Of a stretch of DNA of 64,000 bases, positions 54,491 to 64,000 are shown in pieces. The DNA is taken from assembly GCA_013407085.1 (NCBI GenBank), contig JACCGJ010003603.1:1-64000 (forward strand), in the 5' to 3' direction. Made by a program: the position numbers and the translations under genes. The notes under the pieces are model-generated. The model did not search any database. It was not told where the DNA came from and worked only from the letters and a program-made list of their open reading frames with translations. The stretch's first letter is position 1. Each line of letters starts with the position of its first letter. The DNA comes from Atriophallophorus winterbourni (taxonomy: Eukaryota > Platyhelminthes > Trematoda > Plagiorchiida > Microphallidae).

Positions 54491-55038
54491 CTCTTAACAG
54501 CCTAATTAAACGCATACTGGAACGGGTTAAATACCCAGCACGCAGAACGGAAAAAATAGGCGTACAACAGTTTCTATACCTGACGTTAAAAAAGTGTCAA
54601 ATGAGATGAGTCGAATCTTGAATAACGCAGCTATACGAGTAACGTAGTAATGGGGTAGAACCCTCAGATTCTTATTAACGCATCTCAAGGATGAAAAAAC
54701 TTCAGGCTGCGAAACGAATTGCATATATGAAATCAACTGCAAAGGTTGCTCGAGAGTATATATAGGGCAAACATCCAGAGAACTCAGTACAAGGATAAGT
54801 GAACATAAGAATCGGATCAGTAAGCAGCCACGCAATTTCAGTGAAAACCAAACTTTGATGAGAGATTTATCACTAGCTGAACACGTGTTAGACGCAGGTT
54901 ACAGCGTTGACCGTGACAACGTGAAAGTGTTAGGAACGACTTCAGGCTGAAGAGGTTGAGATAACAGAGACCCGTAAAAATGCTGTCAATAAGGTGGATG
55001 GTGCTGATATCTTAGACGTCCAGTCCTGCAGCGTTTAA
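54490..55038 (+). pseudogene. Penelope RT end, linker and GIY-YIG endonuclease, plus strand
   Basis: K-R-I-L-E-R-V-K-Y-P (end of RT), then in a second frame V-S-N-E-M-S-R-I-L-N-N-A, T-L-R-F-L-L, C-I-Y-E-I-N-C-K-G-C and V-Y-I-G-Q-T-S-R-E-L-S-T-R-I-S-E-H-K: an intact GIY-YIG core (Tyr and YIG at 54759-54767, then Arg and the E-H-K). It continues A-E-H-V-L-D-A-G-Y and, after a frameshift, T-R-K-N-A-V-N-K-V-D-G-A-D-I to TAA 55036. Head-to-head with the minus-strand copy on its left. Confidence 0.88.
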
Positions 55039-55074
55039 ACATTACCGTGCGTAACCTCTGGTGTGCGCACTGAT

Positions 55075-56345
55075 ATGTATATAATCACTCTCTATAAATT
55101 TACAATGACTTTCCACAATTTATGAAAATCCAGACCTAGCTATCCTGGTTCACATTATTGAGTGGAAAACGACCCCTATTTCGTTTGTGATATGGCGGTT
55201 ATTTCCCTTGGTATAATTTCGTTATCTTCCAAACACATTCGTCGATCTCGTCGCTCTTGTCAAATGAATCTTCTCAGAGCGTAAGACGACGGGACAAATG
55301 AGTTAAATAGGAGTTATTGCATCCACGTCTGTTAAATAGACATTTCGAAAGCTTTTGACAGAGTCAATCATCATTTGCTTCTTCATGGTTGTGCGACTAT
55401 CTGTCTAATCGCGAAGCCTAAGTCAAAGTTAACAGTGCGCTATTCAAAACGTTCATGACCACCAGTAAAGTCTGTGCTAGGCCCGCTCCACATTCTGCTG
55501 TACCCAAATGTTTTCCCTCCCCCCCTCATATCGTCCAAAATGGTCCTGTTCGCGGATAATATGAAAATTTGGACGCACATACGTTCTGCAGGGAATTGTG
55601 AGAAACTGCAGCGTGTCTTATTGGGCAGCCATGAATTATATGTCATTCAACATACAGAAATGTAAGATGCTCCATCTAGGCAAGAATGTTCCCTGAGCAT
55701 ATCGATTGGGAACTGAAACCCTGACATGGAGCTCGTTAGACAAAGATCTTGGAGTTTGGATTAGCGGTAGTGGGGAGCACAGCCCACTGCCAGAACATAT
55801 ATTGACGGGCAAACCGATTGTTTGGTATCTTTCGAAGAATATTTGGAAGATTCTCACTGGTACCCTTACCAGAGATAAGGAATGTCTACCTTCGACCTAC
55901 GATCGAGTATGAAGTAGAGGTCTGGGCTCCTTGGCTGCGAAAAGACATTTCTTTCTTCGATAAAATCTATCATAGAGCAACAACGTTATTGACGAAACTT
56001 CGCAATGTGTCGTACACCGCAAAATTGCGACGTCAAGGTCTATGCGACTTTACGCAAAGGAGGATATGACGCGATATTATTTTGACATAAAGAATTGTGT
56101 CTACTGAAGAACATCCACTGAAGAACTTGCTCGACGTGTATGATGGGAAGTGACACGCGGACATACCTTATCCCTTTACGTTCCAAATTCTCGTATTGAT
56201 TGTCGGCGCCACTTTTTCGCCGTTTTTCATTTCTTTGGAATTCCCCACCTCAACATGCGGTGGACTCTCCTTGACTGGCGGCGTTCAAAGCGAAATTGGA
56301 CACACATAAGCAAGAGAATAACATTCGTGCAATACTGCAATTGAA
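55075..56345 (+). mobile_element. Chimeric CR1-like fragment, copy 1
   Basis: The first 190 bp are of unknown origin; then a CR1-like RT: D-I-S-K-A-F-D-R-V-N-H-H (motif A), a jump of some 30 codons to C-D-Y-L-S-N-R-E-A, a frameshifted motif B region, M-V-L-F-A-D-N-M-K-I-W (motif C with second Asp to Asn), K-D-L-G-V-W-I, L-R-P-T-I-E-Y-E-V, Y-H-R-A-T-T-L, and near 56210 the tail R-R-H-F-F-A-V. Up to 56212 it is about 90 percent identical to 61483-62625. Confidence 0.82.
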
Positions 56346-57575
56346 CTGACATTAGCCACAGTATTAAAAAATTGCGGGTTCTAGAAATTTTCACTTTGTG
56401 TGTTCGGATCACGCGAGCCATTAGTTCAAACAAACTTGGAGCGGCTGCTTTTAATTCTCTCCTATAACACGATTGTCGATATAACGTAGCAGATGAGAGG
56501 ATGTATATTGCACAAATCTTCTCTTTACTCTAAGGACAGTACGGTATGCATGATCTTCTCAACAAATTCAACAAAACTATATGGGAAAAAGTATTCTATT
56601 ATAAGCTATTTATATTGAATTGACGATGCTATTCGAAGTCTTCACCAAGGAAGGTCTTTAAAGAAGACTGTATGTGCTTGGCTGTCCTTCAAGACAGCTC
56701 AAAATCGTTATTTTCCTCCCCTCTGGCATGAAGGGTTCAGTGCATTTCAACGGTTGCAGTGAATAAACATTTGAAATTTGTCGAGGCGTCAAACAATGGT
56801 GGGCACCCACGCTTTAATGTGCGTTTGCTTTTCTCTGCTTCTTAATCATGCTTTTAGGACGAGAAGAAAAATACATATACATAAGCTCGTGAATTAGTGG
56901 CAAGCTTTTGAAAATGAATAGGTTGAGATTAAGAGGTGTTGCTTGAACGTAATCTGTAGTTTGCGATGATGCAGTGTTTACTGCTTACTTCCGAGAGCAC
57001 CTCATGTTTGCTAATAGAGTGAATATCATCGGCATATGAAGACATTAAGCTAAGAATCAGCACTTTGCGAACCAACATTACTTGATCATTAATTGTATTG
57101 TCGCTAATCATCACTGCTGGAAACTGACAGCTTCAACCAGTACATCATTTCACTTATCTACGTTCATCCTAAGCTGCTAACCTAACGTGCAATGACAAGC
57201 TGATTGTCAGAACTTCTATTATTTTGTCCTGTATAATATCTCGTGTTCGGGGTAACCTGATGTTCACTGTAAAGACAAATATGATTATATAAATGAAGTG
57301 CATACTAATGGCTTCAATTTGTAGCAGTGAAAAGTGAACCATCAACGCTCGGCACAAAGAGATGCTGAATGATTCCCATCAACGGAAAATCCATCGTATA
57401 TCGGCGAAAATATCTCACTTTGCTAAGGCGCGCAAACCATTCCCATTGCTAACTGTACTAAGGATTTTGTTATAATGGCAATGATCGCTTCAAGCTAAAT
57501 TTTTCATAATTGCTCATGAATTCCACCCAATGTCAAAAGTCAAACATCACTGTCTGAGAAAACGTACACCAGTGT
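56346..57575. other. Nothing recognised (1.2 kb)
   Basis: Downstream of the RT tail no CR1 3' repeat can be seen. No coding evidence. Confidence 0.5.
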
Positions 57576-57579
57576 TTCC

Positions 57580-58420
57580 ATCCAATTGGAAGAAAGCAAT
57601 ACTTTGAAGAGCGCAGTATGTCCGGCTGGATTAGAGTCGGACTGAGTAATTCACACCAAAACCTAATACTCAATTCAAGAGGTCGGCAACCAATCATGAG
57701 CTAAAATGTCTTATCATTCTAAGCACTGACTATTAAGAGGGATACGGCATCACAATAATTTACTCCTTATGACATACCACGTGATTCATCACTTCTTGTA
57801 AATTCCGGCTTCACCGAAGTAGGATTATAAACTTCCGTTTATTCTCCGTCATTACTGAAGAAAAATAAGATTAAATGAATATATAGAAACCCAAACAGCC
57901 TTATCAACATAATAATCGAATTGTCTTAGTTTTGTAATGAAACCACGACAGACATGGGTGGAAAATAGAAACGTATATCGGAGAAAAATCTCTCTTTGCT
58001 CGACATATCTCTATTCCGGCGTGATCGTTTACGTGATGGCATTAGAATAGCACTGTAATTCAAACAATCGTTGAACTGTACAGCTACGAAAAACCAGAAC
58101 CTTGACTTGACTGACACACATCGCAACACTCTGAATCTTACTTCAGGAAACCAATGCATTATGTTTGTGATTCATTGTTCTCCAACAGCAACTCTCGACC
58201 TAAACAATAAACTGATAAATGCTTTGCCATATGAAACAATGGGGAACAAATGTCAAATATTGATAATGACGGATTTCAAATTCTCCCAGATATATAGCCG
58301 GGTGATCATCGATCAGTGACAATTGATTATAAACTCCGAGCGGTCTTTAACTACGCACCCCTTTATAACCACTTTTCTAATTCACACGTATGTGGGTATC
58401 AGACAAAACAATTTACCGAA
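57580..58420 (+). pseudogene. CR1-like ORF1 end and endonuclease, degraded
   Basis: Aligned with 49150-49990: the ORF1 end with the shared GAGTCGGA(A/C)T and AATTCACACC strings, an enlarged spacer, the endonuclease N-terminus with its T-E-T-W replaced, Y-S-G-V-I-V-Y-V-M (49500-region equivalent R-R-D-R-L frameshifted), then T-A-T-L-D-L-N-N-K-L-I-N-A-L and I-L-I-M-T-D-F-K-F-S (GDFN to TDFK) at 58190-58290. No SDH end. Same subfamily as the 46-52 kb element. Confidence 0.78.
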
Positions 58421-61400
58421 ACCTGAGTATCGACCACTGATAGTTATTCAAGTCGATAATACTTGGCGTTACCTAATAATTTTATCACTTTCTCGGTAAC
58501 GTATACTTATTATAAAAATCTCGAAAACTGATCTATTCTACTTTTTCGTTTCGTTTTATCTGTTTTAATATTCCACTGGCACACGCATTAATAGAACAGA
58601 ACTGGGTGGTCGATCCTACGCAAGGGATGGCGTTGTTGAGTTGCGAGAGTTATGATTATCCGATGATAATGGTCAACATTTCAACTACACCAATGATGCA
58701 ATTTTCTTCTGATTCCAGCTTCTAGTTTTACAATAGACTGTCTTCCTGATCGAGATCAGTGTCTGGTACTCCCGCGGACTATGAACAAACGTGGTTGAAA
58801 ACACCTATTCCACAATCGCTTAACTAGGGGTCTCTGTGGAACAGTTTCATGTTCGTAATATTGAGGTTTCAACTACATGTCAGTTATTACAATGACTCGA
58901 ATGAGTGCTGTTTACAGCGATTTATCATTTCTGCTATGTTGTTCACCACGAATTGTGAGTTTGTATATAGGTAATTGATTGTGGATTTGTATATAAGGGT
59001 GAAGCTGAAAGCTTGATAATCTGTTCGACCCTTCAATAGTCGCACATTGATCGTTTTTTGTGATTGCCGAATTAATTATAAGCCACTACTCGTATGATTG
59101 TAGAAACCATGGTTCATAAGGCGAAGTCGGTGTAGAAAATTTTGGGTCACTAATTCTGACGTCATGCGTAAGGTTTCTGTGTTTTTCTCTCCAGATGGTT
59201 CTAAATGATTTTATTTATCCTCGTGTTATGAATGTTAGTTTCAGAGCTTCGGCGCCGTCACCTCAATAGTTTGGACACCAAGGTATTTTTAAAGCTTCCC
59301 TAATGCTGCTTCGTGAGTTGCGATGGTGTTGGGCACGTGTAGTGGATCTTATAAGTAACGAACAAGAGGATATCGGAGACCTACTCATGGACAGGCAGTA
59401 ACACAACAGTACTGATTTTTCACTTTTTCTTTTCTCCTTTTCTTTGAAACTGTTTTTAATTTATAGACGGCGTCATTACAGAAAAAATACGATTGAGAAT
59501 ACAAGTGTTAAACTGTGAGTCAACTCGAAATACTTGAAAAAGCCGTCCATTACCAAACTACTGATTAACTTGGTGTCGTTTCTAATGGACTTTGTGCTGC
59601 ATCTACCTGTACAATATGAAGTTAAGATGCACTAGGCTTAATTTCTCGTTGTATTGGTGTTTGATCATTTTCCCAACAAGTTCGGACCAAGTTTAACATA
59701 TTTTATTCAAGAACGTAGTTTTAAGGGGCTTAGGACTTATGTACATGTTATTCATAGGTTTGGGGATGCAGAACGTTTCCAACACAGCTACATCATGCAA
59801 ATACAATATATCACAGAAAATCTCCATTATTGCTTCATCGGTTGATTTATCAACTCTGGACTCCCAAAAGGATTAAACTCTTACCATCCCTCTACTCAAT
59901 TTGAACTTTTTGCTAAGTTTCCGGATTTCTATCCACAAGAACACACCAGCTAAGTTCTTTGCTGTGGTCTTCAAAAGCTCACTACGCAAAAGCAAATCCT
60001 ATAGCAAGATCATTTTCATAGTTGACTTAAATTTCAAGCAGTCTGAGCGGGTCCATAATTGATGGAGTAGGTGTACAAAATAGTCATATCAATGACATTG
60101 GTTCAACTAACCTCAAGTACTCGCTGCTGCGCAACCATCGCTATTCTTATTTATAATGTTTTAGTTTGACCCCTATTAACGTAACACTCGTTTCCTCCAC
60201 GTTTTGTCAAATCACGCTTAGTCAACGAAAAGAATGTACACTGTTTGTCTGTCGCCTAAACTGGTTGCCGGACGTTTGAACTGTATTAGATCGAATACCT
60301 ATCATGTCCACTTTGGGATTATATTGCACCGTGACTTTATGGTTTTGAACATGAGGGTTTTCGCTGAACCTTCAGATGAGAAGCTGGCCTCGGCTCCGTA
60401 ACGTTTATCTACCTGGGCAGACGAGCCATTTGCAGTAGCATTTTAAAGGTGACTGCCTGATAAAATGAAAGTTTTTCAAGACTTTCCGGCACATTTGCAT
60501 TTGCAGCACTGTCCTGTGCGGTGTGTGAAGATGCGATGTTTATCTGTTTATCTCTACCGAAGCCTTCTACGTTGTTGCGCTATAAGAGCAAACGTTGAAA
60601 CAAGTTAATCATTCCATATTCTCGATTGTTTATTCATCGTTTTTTGGTTAGAAATTGTTTCACTTGGCTCTCGGAAAAAGTTGAATTTTTCGCTCTGAAG
60701 GTCGATATGTATATAAAAAAACAGTGCCATATGTTACTGATCATTTTAAGTTTTGGATGATTTCATCAGTGTCGTTATCAATGGCAGCAGAAGAAGAAGT
60801 TATGATGAAATAATAACAATCGATCAGAGCTTTAATGTAAATCACAAAATTTGTAAGACTGTATATATATGCCATGTATTATGTATATATATATGAATAT
60901 ATGCATATATATGCATATATATGATGCTTATTGCATTATGCATAAATATATATATATAATATATATATATAGATATATATATTATATATATATATATATT
61001 AATGACTGAAGGAGAGCAAACAAACTGGCACTGCGCACCGTATAAGGCATTTGCAGATTGGATCTCAACTGGAGTAAGTTTTATAACTATATCGCCCGTG
61101 TTCTGTCTTGATTCGAGACATCAATGAAGACGTCTAATCCAGAAGTGACATTGTGTGATTCTGACAATCAATTGTATCAGACGCATCCCTCCGTGAGCTA
61201 GGCACACAAAAGTGAATTTTCGGGTGTCATTAGATTTCAGCCAATGTATATTATACAAATAAGGAATAAGCTAGCTGAAGACTGCGGAATGTTCGAGATG
61301 TCGATGTAGGGTTGACCTGGAATAAAATTTCACTTGAGTACCACGTGGCTCAATTTGGCATACAACATTCACCAATTAAAACGATGGTATACAATATTAT

Positions 61401-61482
61401 TCGCTGCATTGAAGTACTAGGGCCAGATTGTGCATTCAATGTCTGATAAAGATCTATCAAAATTATATTTTTCGTGTCAGGA
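58421..61482. other. Mostly unassigned (3 kb)
   Basis: No gene or clear element. Near 58810-58850 a plus frame reads S-L-W-N-S-F, faintly like the CR1 tail, but is too short to call. A 63-codon plus frame at 59654 has no motif. The (TA)n tract at 60863-60999 lies here. Confidence 0.45.
60863..60999. repeat. (TA)n-rich palindromic tract
   Basis: About 135 bp of alternating TA with ATGCATAT interruptions. Such tracts are self-complementary and can extrude hairpins; likely to vary in length. Confidence 0.9.
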
Positions 61483-62625
61483 TATATATAATCACTCTCT
61501 CTAAATTTAAAATCCTTTTCCACAATTTATGAAAATCCAGACCTAGCAATCCCGGTTCACATTATTGTGTGGGAAACGATTCTTATTTCGTTTGTGATAT
61601 GGCGATTATTTCGATTGGTATAATTTCGTTATCTTCCAAACACTTTCGTAGATCTCATCGTTCTTGTCAAATGAACTTCTCAGAGCGTTAGACGACTGGA
61701 CAAAGGAGTTAAATTGGAGTTCTTGCATCCATGTCTGTTAACTCGACATTTCGAAAGAGATTGACAGAGTCAATCATCATTTGGTTCTTCATGGTTGTGC
61801 GACTATCTGTCTGATCGCGACGCCTGAGTTGAAGTTAACGGAGCGCGATCCCGAATATTCAAGTCCACCAGTGGAGACCCACAAGGATCTGAGCTAGCCC
61901 CGTTCCTCATTCTGCTCTACATAAATGATTTACCTTCCAACCTCATATCGTCCAAAATGGTCCTGTTCGTGGATGATATGGAACTTTGGACTCAAATGAG
62001 TTCTGCAGAGGATTGTGAGAAACTGCAAATGGATTTGAACAGCGTGTCTTATAGGGCAGCTATAAATTACATGCCATTCAACATACAGAAATGTAACGTG
62101 ATTCATCTAGGCAAGAAATTTCCCTGGACATATCGATTGGGAGCTGAAAACCTAGCATGGAGCTCGTTAGAAAAGATCTCGGAGTGTGGATTAGCGGAAA
62201 CCTGCCAGAAAATATGTTGACGTGCAAACAGATTGTTGGGTATGTTTCGAAGAATATTGGGAAGATTTTAACTTTCAACCTTACCAGGTATATGGAATGT
62301 CTACCTTCAACCTAACGTGGAGTATGCGGTAGAGGTCTGGGCTCCTTGACTGCGATAAGACATCGCTCTCTCCGATAAAATCTAACATAGAGCAACAACG
62401 TTGGTGATGAAACTTCGCAATGTGCTGGACACCGCAAGATTGCGACGTCTGGGTCTATGCGACTTCACCCAAAGGAGGATACGACGCGATATTATTTTTA
62501 CATATAGAATTGTGTCTACTGAAGGACAACCACTAAAGTACTCGCTCGATGTGTGTGATGTAAAGTGACACACGGACATAACTTATCCCTTTACGTTCCA
62601 AGTTCCCGTATTGATTGTCGGCGCC
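61483..62625 (+). mobile_element. Chimeric CR1-like fragment, copy 2
   Basis: Direct duplicate of 55075-56212, sharing the unknown 190-bp 5' part and the same deletion between motif A and the Y-L-S block. Motif A D-I-S-K-R-D(frameshift), motif B decayed (S-G-D-P-Q-G-S-E-L-A-P), motif C M-V-L-F-V-D-D-M-E-L-W (Asp pair kept, Ala to Val), then I-Q-K-C-N-V-I-H-L-G. Similarity to copy 1 stops at ATTGATTGTCGGCGCCA, 62625. Confidence 0.82.
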
Positions 62626-63060
62626 AATATGTCTGCATAGTTCAAGGGTTGTTTGGGAAAGCAGTTTCAAATGCTACAGTCGTAAATTATATCGGTTAGT
62701 ACACAGGCGGAAACTATATTAATTTTAATTTACGTAATATTGTCATATTTATAGATCGTTGGAATTTAAATGAGCAGAATATCATGATTTATTGATTGTT
62801 AGCCTAGATATTCGCTGTAGTATATCAGGCCTTATAAAAAACTTACAAAGATCCACGACAGAAGGTGAATGACTCGTAGAAAAAAAATCATCTGACAAAT
62901 AATGGACTGTTCTCAGAGGTTACATAACACGGATGTTTAAACCTGTTTGAAATTTGGACAAACATGAATCCGGCAAATAGCATATCACCGTATTTTATGT
63001 TAAGCGAAACCAACGGCAAGCATAGTGCATCTCCCAATTATTAATTAGTAACGATTTAAC
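62626..63060. other. Nothing recognised
   Basis: AT-rich; no coding signal. Confidence 0.5.
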
Positions 63061-63470
63061 TGTAGACGAATGACCAAGGTGACTGTTAAGACAAAGATCA
63101 CGGTATTGTTCGCGTTATTATTAAATAGTATACTGTACGTCATGGAAACAGGACACGATGCGAAGCTGAATGCATTCCATTTACGAAGCATCTGGCGTAT
63201 CCTAAACACATCTTGTATGGACGAAATAAAAAATGCTGAGGTTATGATGATACGACTGAGCCGACATTGCTGGTCAGGTTTTGTGTACAAAAATTATAAT
63301 AATCGAACTCCAAAACATCTAATCTGTGGTGGGTTGAAATCTAGAAGTTAACATTTGGTTAGACTGCACCAGCGGTAGAAAGACGTATGCAAAAGAGATA
63401 TGAAATAAGCCGGCATTGCAGAGCAATGCACCAGCGTGCAGTTGACACGGAATGATCAATTACTGTTAAA
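63061..63470 (+). pseudogene. RTE-clade RT C-terminal fragment
   Basis: Open from 63070 to 63348 with T-K-I-T-V-L-F-A-L-L-L-N-S-I-L-Y, K-L-N-A-F-H-L-R-S-I-W-R-I-L, W-S-G-F-V-Y-K and N-N-R-T-P-K-H-L-I-C-G-G-L-K-S, which match the thumb/C-terminal blocks of RTE-type RTs (normally LNAFHLRSLRRIL, H-V-x-R-M, P-K-Q-L-x-x-G-E-L). Continuing in frame to about 63465 with stops: K-D-V-C-K-R-D-M-K and Q-L-T-R-N-D. A different RTE family from the one at 10.6 kb, judging by sequence. No tail repeat seen. Confidence 0.78.
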
Positions 63471-64000
63471 CTGTATTACTGCTGTGGAAGAGATTATCTA
63501 TTGTGTATATGAGTGTCTATCAATTCGCTAAGTTTTAGAACATGGAAACATAAATGAGCTTGCGATTTACATTATTGGTCTATATCCGCAAACAATCTTT
63601 TCGTGTTGTTAAATGGTAAATATTCAACCAAAATAAATGGAATCCTTGAATCCTCAAATCAGTTTTTTTTTCGACTTAGACTATCTGATGTGGTCATTGT
63701 TCCCGAATCAACAAAGCCAGAATTTTAACAAGTGACCCAGCTTTTCCAGTGAAGTTATTTGGATTTACCCTAATTCATTGCATCCATACAATTTCAAGAT
63801 GAATTCTCGAATCGTGGCATTAACTGCAGTGTGTCGGGATGTTATGTTGTGCTAATAACGCTAGAGTTCTTCAATCTCTAGACAGCTGAGTGGATAGTTA
63901 ATAATAGACAATCAATAGTTCGGCCACTTTTTATTCACGTTTTCAATTGTGAGTTTCGAAATACAATTCACTCTGAACAAAAAGCTCATTTTTCATGTAT
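63471..64000. other. Nothing recognised
   Basis: AT-rich end of the window with no coding evidence. Confidence 0.5.

Noticed and set aside
58750..58900. A CR1 3' tail from S-L-W-N-S-F.
   Set aside because: Match too short, with no accompanying blocks.
1..64000. CRISPR arrays, bacterial operons, phage genes, riboswitches.
   Set aside because: None seen; regular spaced repeats are absent and all recognisable coding sequence is of eukaryotic transposon or Ig type.

Overview
This is an AT-rich stretch of animal nuclear DNA. Nothing in it is bacterial, viral or organellar: there are no operons, rRNA or functional tRNA genes. Most recognisable sequence is the wreckage of four retrotransposon groups: CR1/Jockey-group non-LTR elements, RTE-clade non-LTR elements, Penelope-like elements with a GIY-YIG nuclease, and Ty3/gypsy LTR elements. 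That mix, together with the AT-rich intergenic DNA and long introns, fits a flatworm, probably a digenean trematode. The host assignment is an inference from repeat content; no species-diagnostic gene is present.

Layout. 0-3 kb: two CR1-like copies of one family in opposite orientation. 3-8.3 kb: nothing recognisable. 8.3-16.7 kb: a mosaic of short fragments: a gypsy gag/protease remnant, several CR1 endonuclease and RT pieces on both strands, a 391-bp RTE derivative with a 13-bp target-site duplication (TSD), and a 5'/RT piece of a Penelope-like element. 16.7-19 kb: mostly unassigned. 19-25.1 kb: exon-like segments on the + strand, beginning with a signal peptide and carrying immunoglobulin-like strands, the only plausible host gene. 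23.3-29.1 kb: a large inverted repeat (arms about 1.18 kb, loop about 3.4 kb) that duplicates one Ig exon; the loop holds a pair of direct repeats and a tRNA-derived SINE head. 29.6-35.7 kb: a minus-strand CR1-like element split by a 4.04-kb gypsy element that has both LTRs, a perfect 5-bp TSD and gag-protease-RT-RNase H-integrase remnants. 35.7-39.4 kb: a second, almost full-length minus-strand CR1-like element. 41.5-43.4 kb: a plus-strand CR1-like copy. 46.1-52.1 kb: a near full-length plus-strand CR1-like element (PHD-finger ORF1, endonuclease, RT) whose ORF1 is interrupted by a 1.5-kb Penelope-like insertion with an 11-bp TSD. 52.2-56.3 kb: further CR1 and Penelope fragments, including an inverted Penelope pair. 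57.6-58.4 kb and 61.5-62.6 kb: more CR1 pieces, the latter a direct duplicate of 55.1-56.2 kb. 63.1-63.5 kb: an RTE RT tail.

Every transposon open reading frame is broken by frameshifts, stops, deletions or lost catalytic residues, so the locus is a graveyard rather than a source of mobility. Three nested insertions can be ordered in time: gypsy into CR1, Penelope into CR1 ORF1, and the RTE derivative into unassigned sequence. The parts most worth follow-up are the candidate Ig-superfamily gene with its inverted, apparently gene-converted exon; the Penelope copies that share an inverted RT segment at their 3' ends; and the internally deleted RTE derivative.
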